Assembly: GCA_937921595.1 (NCBI GenBank)
Contig: CAKZTD010000143.1
Coordinates: 1-64,000, forward strand
Origin: an uncultured Saprospiraceae bacterium
GTDB taxonomy: Bacteria > Bacteroidota > Bacteroidia > Chitinophagales > Saprospiraceae
Reading direction: 5' to 3'
DNA length: 64,000 nucleotides
Shown in pieces: positions 36,867 to 45,133 of the stretch (position 1 is its first letter; every line of letters begins with the position of its first letter). The translations under genes were made by a program, and so were the position numbers. The notes beneath the pieces are model-generated. The model was given only the letters and a program-made list of their open reading frames with translations, ran no database searches and was not told where the DNA came from.

Positions 36867-37826
36867 TTATTTCCGTTTGTTCCAACCTTTAATACGTTGA
36901 GCTTCTTTTTTATGATCAAATTTCCAAAGACCAATATCAAAAGTACTTTCTAGTTCTCTTTCAAAATCATCTTTTAAAAATTGATGAAAAAAATCAATTC
37001 CAGTAACTTCCTCGACTTCGTCTATACTCACAGCATAGGTTCCAATCGATTTATAACTCACCTCATTTGGCATTAAAAAAGCGATTGCTTTTTTCTCTGG
37101 TTCTGTAACATCAAGAATGATTTTATAATACATATCCGGGACAGATACTTTATTGTCTCCAATTCGTTCTCTAATATTATCATCCAAAACAGGACCTGAG
37201 ACAATAAACAATTCTTTATTATTATAAGCCCAATCTCTAGTTGTTTCTTCTAATTCACGCCAGATTCCTCCATTAAAGTTTCTAATCTGTGGACTCATGT
37301 TACTCATGTAAAAAGTTTCAGACATGGCTCTTTTGTCAAAATTCATGTCTCCAGCAGGAACCATATGTCCACGATCATAACCTGTGCTATAATAATCTCT
37401 TGGAGAAGCTGACCCTTTTCTAACTTTAGGGTCAGGGCGAAAATCACCTGTTCTTTTTACATTGGGTTGTTGAATGGATTTTTTGGTCAATTTATAAGCT
37501 ACCCATTCTGCTTGTTCATGTTCTTCAGAATAGGAAAGCGTATAATTAAGTCTTTCGATAACTTCTCCGGTAGTAGAAGTCGGAAGATAATTATCACTAA
37601 TGGAAAGATCAATATTAGAATTAGAGTTGGAGTTTGATGAATCATTTTTAGAATCTGATTGCTCAATCGTTACCAAGCCACCTGAATCTTCTGTAGCATC
37701 TTCTTGTCCTTTGTTAAATAAAAAGAATAGGGCAGCTACAATGGCTGCAAAGAGGCCGACTTTTTTTACCATTCCTCCTCCGCCGTTGCCTCCAATCTGG
37801 TCGTAATTTTGTTTAAATTTACTCAT
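36867..37826 (-). CDS. Membrane-anchored DNA/RNA non-specific endonuclease
   Basis: A 319-residue nuclease of the NucA/EndoG beta-beta-alpha-metal type. One membrane helix (about 21-37) anchors it with the catalytic domain in the periplasm, after a Ser/Asn-rich spacer (52-75). The catalytic DRGHM is at 151-155 (His154), with the metal-binding Asn in the segment NFNGGIWRELE (about 183-193) and MSNMSPQ before it. It sits between a GNAT gene and the HerA-like gene, with gaps of 32 and 51 bp. Nutrient nucleic acid degradation is the usual role, and no inhibitor gene is seen. Confidence 0.9.
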   Translation of the reverse strand: MSKFKQNYDQIGGNGGGGMVKKVGLFAAIVAALFFLFNKGQEDATEDSGGLVTIEQSDSKNDSSNSNSNSNIDLSISDNYLPTSTTGEVIERLNYTLSYSEEHEQAEWVAYKLTKKSIQQPNVKRTGDFRPDPKVRKGSASPRDYYSTGYDRGHMVPAGDMNFDKRAMSETFYMSNMSPQIRNFNGGIWRELEETTRDWAYNNKELFIVSGPVLDDNIRERIGDNKVSVPDMYYKIILDVTEPEKKAIAFLMPNEVSYKSIGTYAVSIDEVEEVTGIDFFHQFLKDDFERELESTFDIGLWKFDHKKEAQRIKGWNKRK

Positions 37827-37858
37827 TGTTTTTGTTTTGAAAAGTGATTAATAAAGTA

Positions 37859-38329
37859 TTAGAGATACATCTCAAATGCACGGTCACATCTTGGACTTGC
37901 ACTTGAACTAGTCACTTCATCAAATCCTGTTTTATTGTACATCGCAATAGCAGATTGCAATGCACTTGCTGTTTGGAGTTCTAATTTTTTATATCCTAGA
38001 TTTTTTGCTTTCTGGATTAGAAAATGAACCATCCATTTACCTATTCCTTTAGACCGAAATTCTGGTAAAAGATACATTTTCCTGAGTTCTAAGGAGTCTT
38101 CATTTAATTTGAACAGGGCAAAGGTACCTATTATTTGCTTATCTGGGTTTCTTATGATACCGAAAAAGCCGTTTTTGTAATGTTCGTCTATGTCATCTAA
38201 ATCCGAGTCAAGACTTGGATCATTCGGCACCAATCCGAATTCTTCTAAAACCTTGAAAATTAGATTTTTTATAACAGGGATATCCTGATTGGATGCTTTC
38301 TCGTATGTAAAACCTTGAGGTAGATTCAT
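37859..38329 (-). CDS. GNAT-family N-acetyltransferase
   Basis: A 156-residue cytoplasmic enzyme when started at the Met at 38329 (MNLPQGFTYEKASNQDIPVI). The frame continues 10 codons upstream with a hydrophobic stretch that does not fit the family. The acetyl-CoA site is RSKGIGKWMVHFLIQKA, and KKLELQTASALQSAIAMYNKTGF is the C-terminal motif. The substrate is unknown. First gene of the nuclease/HerA-like operon. Confidence 0.86.
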   Translation of the reverse strand: MNLPQGFTYEKASNQDIPVIKNLIFKVLEEFGLVPNDPSLDSDLDDIDEHYKNGFFGIIRNPDKQIIGTFALFKLNEDSLELRKMYLLPEFRSKGIGKWMVHFLIQKAKNLGYKKLELQTASALQSAIAMYNKTGFDEVTSSSASPRCDRAFEMYL

Positions 38330-38450
38330 TCTTTTTATTATAAACCGGATTAAGAGCACAAAGTATCATATTTTCATAAAATCTAATTAAATTCACAGGA
38401 TTTTTTAATTGATTGTCTCTCAATATGAATCCTAAAGAAGTATAAAATTT

Positions 38451-39269
38451 ATGCGGAAATCATTACTTTTTTTAAGCTGCCTTTTATTTTGTTTAGTAAA
38501 TTATAGCTTATCTGCTCAGAATGGACTCACAGTAAATGCTGGAGCGAGAGGACTTGCAATGGGAAATGCAGCAACTGCTTTTCAGGATATCAATAGCATT
38601 TTTTCAAATCAAGCAGGTTTGGTTCATCTCGAAAACCCATCTGCGGTATTGTTTACAGAACAACGATTTGCCCTAGCTGAAATCCGATCAGTAGCAGCTG
38701 GTTTTGCCTACCCTACTAAATCTGGAACCTTTGGTTTGAATATCAACTATTTTGGATTTGAAGATTATAATGAGCAAAAGATCGGAATGGCTTATGCTAG
38801 AAAGTTGTTTTCTAAATTATCACTTGGTGCTCAAATCAATTATATAAATTTTCGAATTCCTGAGTATGGCAACAAAGGTTTTGTTTCTTTTGATATTGGT
38901 TTGCAATCACAAATATTGAAGGATGTAACACTAGCTTTTCATTTATCAAATCCAATTGCTCAACAAATTGTGGATGATGAAAATCTTCCTACTGTTTTAA
39001 AAATTGGAGGAGCTTATTCTCCTTCTAAAAAAGTTATTCTTTTGTTGGAAGTTGAAAAAGATATTGATTTCGATACTAGAGTAAAAGGTGGGATAGAATA
39101 TAAAATGATAGAAGCTTTTGCTTTAAGAGTTGGATTTGGAAGCAATCCTAGTTCGTTTAGTTTTGGAGCTGGTTATGTAATCAAAGAGAAGTTTAAAATA
39201 GATATTGGAACGAGCTATCATCAGATTCTTGGGTTCTCTCCTGGCTTGGGAATTGTTTATGATTTATAA
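38451..39269 (+). CDS. PorV/PorQ-like outer-membrane beta-barrel protein
   Basis: A 272-residue protein with a signal peptide (1-22, ending SLSAQ). GARGLAMGNAATAFQDINSI followed by FSNQAGLVHLENPS matches the N-terminal hatch of the FadL-like PorV/PorQ family, members of which take part in T9SS. Regular amphipathic strands continue to the C-terminus (GLGIVYDL). It is shorter than PorV, closer to PorQ-like and generic family members, so the exact role is unassigned. It is divergent from the GNAT operon. Confidence 0.72.
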   Translation: MRKSLLFLSCLLFCLVNYSLSAQNGLTVNAGARGLAMGNAATAFQDINSIFSNQAGLVHLENPSAVLFTEQRFALAEIRSVAAGFAYPTKSGTFGLNINYFGFEDYNEQKIGMAYARKLFSKLSLGAQINYINFRIPEYGNKGFVSFDIGLQSQILKDVTLAFHLSNPIAQQIVDDENLPTVLKIGGAYSPSKKVILLLEVEKDIDFDTRVKGGIEYKMIEAFALRVGFGSNPSSFSFGAGYVIKEKFKIDIGTSYHQILGFSPGLGIVYDL

Positions 39270-39277
39270 AAATAAAA

Positions 39278-39308
39278 AAGGGCATAGATTATAAAAATCT
39301 ACACCCTT
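39278..39308 (-). terminator. Terminator of the acidic repeat lipoprotein gene
   Basis: Arms 39278-39289 and 39297-39308 pair at 10 of 12 positions around a 7-base loop. Read on the minus strand the hairpin is followed by T6ATTTT. It lies 48 bp beyond the stop. Confidence 0.65.
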
Positions 39309-39355
39309 CCAATTTGCCTTTAGAATAAATCAGTCGAGCAATTTTTATTTAAAAT

Positions 39356-40399
39356 CTAAGGCAAACAATTTTCAATTAGTTCTTCCACATCATCGTCGTT
39401 TTCTGCTGTGATTACTTCACCTGTATCATTATTCGTAACTTGAAATGGATAAACAAAATCTTCAATTATAGTGTTACTGGTAAAAACATTAGCAATCATT
39501 TCTTCGTCATTATTTGCAGTCAAGATCTCTCCATCCACTGTTAAAACTGAAATCGGATAAACAAAATCATAGCATTGTTCAAATTCTCCAGTGCTGTCAG
39601 CTATCTCTGTTTGAATGGTAATAATGGTCATGATGTAAACGCCACCATCACCGAATTCATCTTCCCAATCATTTTCCCATTCCTCTTCACACTCTTCAAG
39701 AAGTTCTTCAACTTCGTCTGGATTATTGACAAGGTGAGTAGTTCCATCTTCTTGATTAATTAGAGTAATTGGATAAGCAAAATCAACTGGTGGATTTTCT
39801 CCCGTGAAGATATCAGCTAAATCATCTTCAGTGTTTGCAGTTACAGTCGATCCATCTTCCAAAACAAAATTCAAAGGAAATCCAAGGTCATAACAGCCTA
39901 GTTGACCGAATTCAAAATCAAGACTATCACAGTAGATTTCACCATCTTCTGGTTCCCATTCTTCCCCACCAAAACAAAGGATAAATAATGCAATTAACTC
40001 CTCTTCATTATTAGCGACTTCAGTTTCTCCAGTTTCAGGATTTACTAAATTTACTGGATATACAAAATCTACAATATTAAGTCCACCATCTTCAAAAAGA
40101 TCTTCAAGATCATCTTCAGTGTTAGCAGTGACAGTACTACCATCTTCTAATTCAAAACTTAGCGGGAAGGTAATTTCGTAGCATAAGGTACTGTCGGTGT
40201 TTGTACTGGAAACCATACCACTGAAATTTTGAACAGCATCGCTTGTTACTGTTTGTTCAGTGTTATTATTATTTTCATTTACCATTTCTTCTATCTCCTT
40301 GTCTTTATTACAAGAGACCAATAGAATTGAACTTAGAAAAAGTATCGAAAGAAAATTTACTATTTTAGTTGTCATGGTTGTTTTTTTAATGTCTCTCAT
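39356..40399 (-). CDS. Acidic repeat lipoprotein
   Basis: A 347-residue lipoprotein whose signal ends at LLVSC (Cys30). The mature protein is strongly acidic and made of three tandem units (about 72-142, 168-238 and 275-345). Each unit has a FPLSFELEDGSTVTANTEDD half and a VDFVYPVNLVNPETGETE half, with single cysteines between them. This repeat is not a named domain that I recognise. The Met at 40375 (MTTKIVNFLSIL) would give a more compact signal peptide and may be the true start. Surface-exposed or calcium-binding roles are possible guesses only. Confidence 0.7.
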   Translation of the reverse strand: MRDIKKTTMTTKIVNFLSILFLSSILLVSCNKDKEIEEMVNENNNNTEQTVTSDAVQNFSGMVSSTNTDSTLCYEITFPLSFELEDGSTVTANTEDDLEDLFEDGGLNIVDFVYPVNLVNPETGETEVANNEEELIALFILCFGGEEWEPEDGEIYCDSLDFEFGQLGCYDLGFPLNFVLEDGSTVTANTEDDLADIFTGENPPVDFAYPITLINQEDGTTHLVNNPDEVEELLEECEEEWENDWEDEFGDGGVYIMTIITIQTEIADSTGEFEQCYDFVYPISVLTVDGEILTANNDEEMIANVFTSNTIIEDFVYPFQVTNNDTGEVITAENDDDVEELIENCLP

Positions 40400-40786
40400 T
40401 TTGTAGAATTGTGATCACTTCGCTTTTCGAAAATGAAAGAGTGTGAAATAAAAGAAGTTTAGTTTAAAAAGCAATATCACATTTGATGCTGCTCAAATAC
40501 TAGACATTTCAAAATTGGTTATCCCCTAAAAAAATAAAAAAAAAGTTTTTCGAATTACTTAATGTCTTGATAGCTATGTTGTTGTGGCAGTACTTTTTTT
40601 GAAAAATCACTTTGACAACTATAATCATTTTTTCAACTAGCTCCTTTGGATCAATTAAAAAAGACTCCAAATAATTGTATACCTCTATACTATTTGCTTT
40701 AAATTTGAAAAAAGAAACAACTATGTATCTAATTTTTACAAATTTTGTCGTTGTGATATTTTTATGAATGACAATATTTAGAATCC
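40400..40786. other. Intergenic region before the ECF sigma gene
   Basis: 387 bp between divergent genes. AT-rich, with homopolymeric A and T runs near 40527-40552. No terminator or RNA gene seen. Promoters for the acidic lipoprotein and the sigma operon must lie here but I cannot place them. Confidence 0.5.
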
Positions 40787-41383
40787 ATGAGTATACCCAG
40801 CGAAGAACAGGAAAAATTATTACTCGAAAAATTGAAGGAAGGAGATCATACTGCCTTTCGAGAAATATTTGATGCCTACTATAAGTATCTAACCGTTACA
40901 GCTTACCGTTATGTCAATGATGGTGAAAAAGCAAAAGATCTTGCCCATGATGCTTTTGTTGAAATTTGGAATAAGCGAGCAGAAACAAACATCCATAATT
41001 TGAAATCTTACCTCCGTCAAATTGTTGTCAATAAAAGTCTCAACTATATAAAAAGAGAAAAGCGAATCGACTTTTCGGAACCAGCGAACCTTCCTGAAAC
41101 GCCTGTAAAAGCTGTTGCTCAAGATGATATTGAAGCTAATGATACAAAGGAAATTATTCAAAAATCGATAGACAATCTTCCTAATAAATGTAGAATTGTT
41201 TTTGTGATGAGTCGATTTGAAGAAAAGTCGCACAAGGAGATTTCTTCAGAATTAGGAATATCTACTAAAACCATTGAAAATCAAATTACTCGAGCTTTAA
41301 AAGCCATAAGAGCAGCATTAAAGCAACATTCTCTTCCCATTTTAATTTTAATTGCAATATTTTCAGCTATTTATGGGGGATAA
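40787..41383 (+). CDS. ECF RNA polymerase sigma factor (Bacteroidota expansion family)
   Basis: A 198-residue sigma-70-family factor. Region 2 covers about 20-90 (FDAYYKYLTVTAYRYVNDGE, then AKDLAHDAFVEIWNKR), and region 4 about 125-180 (CRIVFVMSRFEEKSHKEISS, then ISTKTIENQITRALKAIR). The pattern fits the FecI-like ECF group that is greatly expanded in Bacteroidota. A short hydrophobic tail (about 182-195) follows, as in other members. It heads a sigma/anti-sigma/receptor set, so it is likely to be released from FecR when the receptor binds its ligand. Confidence 0.95.
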   Translation: MSIPSEEQEKLLLEKLKEGDHTAFREIFDAYYKYLTVTAYRYVNDGEKAKDLAHDAFVEIWNKRAETNIHNLKSYLRQIVVNKSLNYIKREKRIDFSEPANLPETPVKAVAQDDIEANDTKEIIQKSIDNLPNKCRIVFVMSRFEEKSHKEISSELGISTKTIENQITRALKAIRAALKQHSLPILILIAIFSAIYGG

Positions 41384-41443
41384 GCCTTTTATAATTGTCT
41401 AGTAATAAATTGGTTCCTAGAATTAATTTTCAAATTTTAAAAA

Positions 41444-42460
41444 ATGAATAACGACAAATACATAAATCTAATTTATAAAGCACTGAAAGGAGATATTTCA
41501 GCAGCAGATTTATCTGTTTTAAAATCCTGGGAGGCCTTATCTCTCGAAAACAAAAAAGAAGCAGAAGCGATACGAAATGCATGGAATGAATCAGAAAAAC
41601 ATGACCTACCTTTTGATTTGGATTATGATCAAGGATTCGAGGCCATTCAATCTAAAATAAAAGCGCAAAGCAGTCAAGCAGCAAAGGTGGTCGAAATGCC
41701 AACAAAGAGAAGATGGTTGAAATGGGTGGCAAGTGTGGCTGTTCTGTTAGTAGCTTCTTATTTTACTTATAATGCTTTGAGTGATCAAAGAGTTTGGACT
41801 GAAATTGCGGCGATTGATAAGGTCCTAGAAACTAAACTACCAGATGGTTCCATTGCTTGGATAAATGTAGGAAGTACACTCTCCTACCCTCAAAACTTTG
41901 AAGGAGAAGAGAGGAATATTAATCTAAAAGGAGAAGCATTTTTTGAAGTAAAAAAGAACCCTGAAAAGCCTTTTATCATTAATACAGGAAATTTGGAAGT
42001 TAAAGTATTGGGAACGGCTTTTAATGTTCGAGATATAGAAAATGAAGAAAGTGCACAGGTTGTAGTTCGCGAAGGAAAGGTTAGCGTGAAAGAGATGAAA
42101 AATGAGAATCAGGTATTGCTTTCCAAATCTCAAAAAGTTTCTCTAAATAAAAATAGCAACAAGTTTTCGAAGATAAATAAAGGAGAAGAAAATACTGATC
42201 TCAACGAAATCGCATGGCAAAGGAAGAGTTTAAAATTTACGAACATAAAACTTTCAGAAGCCATCGATCAAATCAATCAATTCTATCAGATTAATATTTC
42301 AATTGAAAAAGAGGACATGAGAAATTGTGAAATAGCTGGACGTTTTAAAACTTCAACTGGCATAAATAAAATCCTCAAAGACATAACTAATAATTTAAAT
42401 ATTGAAATCGAAAAAAGAGATGATAAAAACTATACTTTGATGGGAGGAATTTGCAAATAA
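41444..42460 (+). CDS. FecR-type anti-sigma factor
   Basis: A 338-residue inner-membrane regulator. The N-terminal cytosolic part (1-85) is helical, a single membrane helix lies near 91-108 (WLKWVASVAVLLVASYFTY), and the periplasmic FecR domain (about 120-220) contains LPDGSIAWINVGSTLSYP and LKGEAFFEVKKNPEKPF. The C-terminus (about 260-338) is the STN-like DUF4974 module (LKFTNIKLSEAIDQINQFY). Two genes of the same system flank it, sigma at 60 bp and receptor at 5 bp. Confidence 0.95.
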   Translation: MNNDKYINLIYKALKGDISAADLSVLKSWEALSLENKKEAEAIRNAWNESEKHDLPFDLDYDQGFEAIQSKIKAQSSQAAKVVEMPTKRRWLKWVASVAVLLVASYFTYNALSDQRVWTEIAAIDKVLETKLPDGSIAWINVGSTLSYPQNFEGEERNINLKGEAFFEVKKNPEKPFIINTGNLEVKVLGTAFNVRDIENEESAQVVVREGKVSVKEMKNENQVLLSKSQKVSLNKNSNKFSKINKGEENTDLNEIAWQRKSLKFTNIKLSEAIDQINQFYQINISIEKEDMRNCEIAGRFKTSTGINKILKDITNNLNIEIEKRDDKNYTLMGGICK

Positions 42461-42465
42461 AAAAC

Positions 42466-45120
42466 ATGAGATATTTTTTTTCAATAGCTTTAATTTTTTG
42501 TTTTAAAGGTTTGTTCGCACAGCATGTGATGGACAAACCTATTTCAATTGAGATCATGGGGCAATCTATTGATGAAGCTTTATTAGCAATAAGTGAGAAA
42601 GCTGATGTCAATATATTTTTTTCGCCTAAAGTTTTTGAAAAGCCTAAAAAAGTCAACTTCAATTCCGAAAATCAATCACTCAAGTTTGTTTTAAAAAAAT
42701 GCTTAGAAGGAACTCGGGTTGGTTTTAAAATGTCCGATGGATCAATTATACTTTTCAGAAAAGCACTTCCGATTTATAATTTGAGTGGCTATCTCAGTGA
42801 TGCCCAAACAGGTGAAAGGCTAATCGGAGCCAATATCATAGACCTCAACAATCTTAGCGGAGGAGCCAGTAATGCTTTCGGTTTTTACAGTTTAAACTTC
42901 AAAGAAGGTCCAGTCCAATTGCAAGTATCTTATTTAGGGTATCAGAGTAAATTGGTAAATTTCGACCTTTCAAAATCTAAGACTTTTAATATTAAATTGG
43001 AACCAGCGATTACATTGCAAGAGGTAATCGTCAAACCGAAGGAAGATAGTTTGTTGATGGGTAGTGAACCGAACGAAACTACTTTACCTTTAAATTGGCT
43101 TTCTCAATTACCAACGGTTGGCGGAGAGTCTGATGTAATCAGATATTTGCATTTGTTACCTGGCGTAAACGGTGGAACTGATGGCTTTGGAGGTTTGCAC
43201 ATTCGTGGTGGAAACAGTGATCAGAATTTGATCTTATTAGATGATGTCCCTGTCTATAACCCTTCTCATACTTTTGGATTTTATTCCATTTTTAACCCTG
43301 ACTTAACCAAAAGTGTTAAGCTATACAAAGGAGGTTTTCCTGCTCGGTATGAAGGAAGAATTTCTTCGGTTTTGGATGTGAGAACGAAGGAAGGTAATAG
43401 CGAAAAGTTATCCGGTTCAGTGACGGTAGGAACGACAGCAACTAGAGGTTTGTTGGAGATTCCAATTGCAAAAGGTAAAGGAGGAATCTTACTAGCTGGT
43501 CGTCGAACGCATATCAATACTTGGTTGAAACCAATTAGTCGTCGGATCAAAAACGAGAATGAATTGGAAGGAGAAATGGCCTATAATTTTTATGATTTCA
43601 ATTTAAAAGCACACTATTCTTTTAGTCCGAAAGATAAAGTTTACCTGAGTTATTATTCAGGAGAAGATGAGTTTACTGATTTTACGAGTAGTCTTCTTGA
43701 CGATGAGTTTGAAGTATTAGAAGAGGAAGAAAACGATGAAGTAATAATTAATTTTTTTGAAAGCGGATTCTCTACAAATTGGGGGAATGAAATTACTTCT
43801 CTTCGTTGGAATCACTTGTTTAGCAATAAACTTTTTTCAAATACAACGGCTACTTATAGTAAATACGAATATGAAAGTAATTCAGCTACTGAATTACAAT
43901 TCAGTATTTTTGGAGAAGATTTCATTGCCTCTAAAGGCATCGAATCTTATAATTCAGAAATTAAAGAAGTCTCATTAAGAAACGATTTTGAATATTTTAT
44001 TGATAACAATCTAGAACTCCGCTTTGGAGTAAATTTATCTCATAGAACTTTTAATCCTGGATTTTTTAGTTCTGAGCAGTTTGATCAAAACCTAGATAGT
44101 ATTATTATTGATGGTTTTAGTACAGGTTTTAGCGAAGCCGATCTTATTAAAACGATCAACTTACATGGTTATGTAGAACCATCTTTTACTTATAATAACT
44201 TTCACATCATTTCAGGATTGCATTTTTCTTCTTTTTTTCAAGCAGGGAAATCTCGTAGATTTATTCAGCCAAGATTGCGAGTTAATTATTCATTTACCAA
44301 AAAAATGAAAGCTCATATTGCTGCTACTCGTTCTGTCCAGCATTTAAATTTATTGACAAGATCTGATGCAGGACTTCCGAATGATCTCTGGGTTCCATCA
44401 GGGCTCAAGATCCCGGCTCAAGATGCTTGGCAATTTACTGCTGGTTTTTCTGGTGAATTGACTCCTGGTCAATGTTTCAAAATTTCTGGTTTTTATAAAG
44501 ACATGAAAAACCTGAAACGGCTAAATGATACCTTAGTGGATCCTTCTCAAAACCCAATGCTTAATGTGCAATTAGATGGTAGTAATTGGGAAAATTCAGT
44601 AGAGGTAGGTAGTGGAAAAAGTTATGGTGTTGAAGTTTCTTTGGAACAACAACGGGGTAAATTCACCGGATGGATTTCTTACACTTTATCAAAATCAGAT
44701 CGCACTTTTAATCAGCAAACCATTCCTTCGTTTTACGATTCAAGACATAATTTTTCGCTGGCTGCAGCTTATCGATTTAATGATTGGTTGGACTGTTCTG
44801 CCAATTGGTTGTATCAAACTGGTCGTCCTCTTTCAAGCAATTCCATCCAAGAGCAGGACCTTCCTTTTTCAAGTATTTTGAATAGCAAAACATTGAAAGA
44901 AGGTGCAACTCAATTGCCCGCTAATCATCGAATTGATGTTGGTATAAATGCACATTTTAAAGGAGGTCTATTCGATCATAAAATTCATTTGAGCGTTTAC
45001 AATGTTTACAATCGCAAGAATATTTTGTATGCAAAACCGGTCTCCAACGAAAGTAATTCTACGCTAGGTGTTCAAGGTCTTTCTGTGATTCCTTCTTTGA
45101 GTTATTCTATTAGTTGGTAG
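42466..45120 (+). CDS. TonB-dependent receptor with STN signalling domain
   Basis: An 884-residue outer-membrane transporter. The Met at 42466 begins a clean signal peptide (MRYFFSIALIFCFKGLFAQ). An upstream TTG in frame at 42451 overlaps the fecR stop and is less likely. The STN domain (about 24-100) touches FecR to pass the signal. A carboxypeptidase-regulatory-like domain (about 105-190), a plug (GGLHIRGGNSDQNLILLDDV is near 245-265) and a barrel follow. No SusD gene is adjacent, so an iron chelate or other small ligand is more likely than a glycan. The gene ends 13 bp before a convergent gene. Confidence 0.92.
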   Translation: MRYFFSIALIFCFKGLFAQHVMDKPISIEIMGQSIDEALLAISEKADVNIFFSPKVFEKPKKVNFNSENQSLKFVLKKCLEGTRVGFKMSDGSIILFRKALPIYNLSGYLSDAQTGERLIGANIIDLNNLSGGASNAFGFYSLNFKEGPVQLQVSYLGYQSKLVNFDLSKSKTFNIKLEPAITLQEVIVKPKEDSLLMGSEPNETTLPLNWLSQLPTVGGESDVIRYLHLLPGVNGGTDGFGGLHIRGGNSDQNLILLDDVPVYNPSHTFGFYSIFNPDLTKSVKLYKGGFPARYEGRISSVLDVRTKEGNSEKLSGSVTVGTTATRGLLEIPIAKGKGGILLAGRRTHINTWLKPISRRIKNENELEGEMAYNFYDFNLKAHYSFSPKDKVYLSYYSGEDEFTDFTSSLLDDEFEVLEEEENDEVIINFFESGFSTNWGNEITSLRWNHLFSNKLFSNTTATYSKYEYESNSATELQFSIFGEDFIASKGIESYNSEIKEVSLRNDFEYFIDNNLELRFGVNLSHRTFNPGFFSSEQFDQNLDSIIIDGFSTGFSEADLIKTINLHGYVEPSFTYNNFHIISGLHFSSFFQAGKSRRFIQPRLRVNYSFTKKMKAHIAATRSVQHLNLLTRSDAGLPNDLWVPSGLKIPAQDAWQFTAGFSGELTPGQCFKISGFYKDMKNLKRLNDTLVDPSQNPMLNVQLDGSNWENSVEVGSGKSYGVEVSLEQQRGKFTGWISYTLSKSDRTFNQQTIPSFYDSRHNFSLAAAYRFNDWLDCSANWLYQTGRPLSSNSIQEQDLPFSSILNSKTLKEGATQLPANHRIDVGINAHFKGGLFDHKIHLSVYNVYNRKNILYAKPVSNESNSTLGVQGLSVIPSLSYSISW

Positions 45121-45133
45121 TATTCGAAATTTA

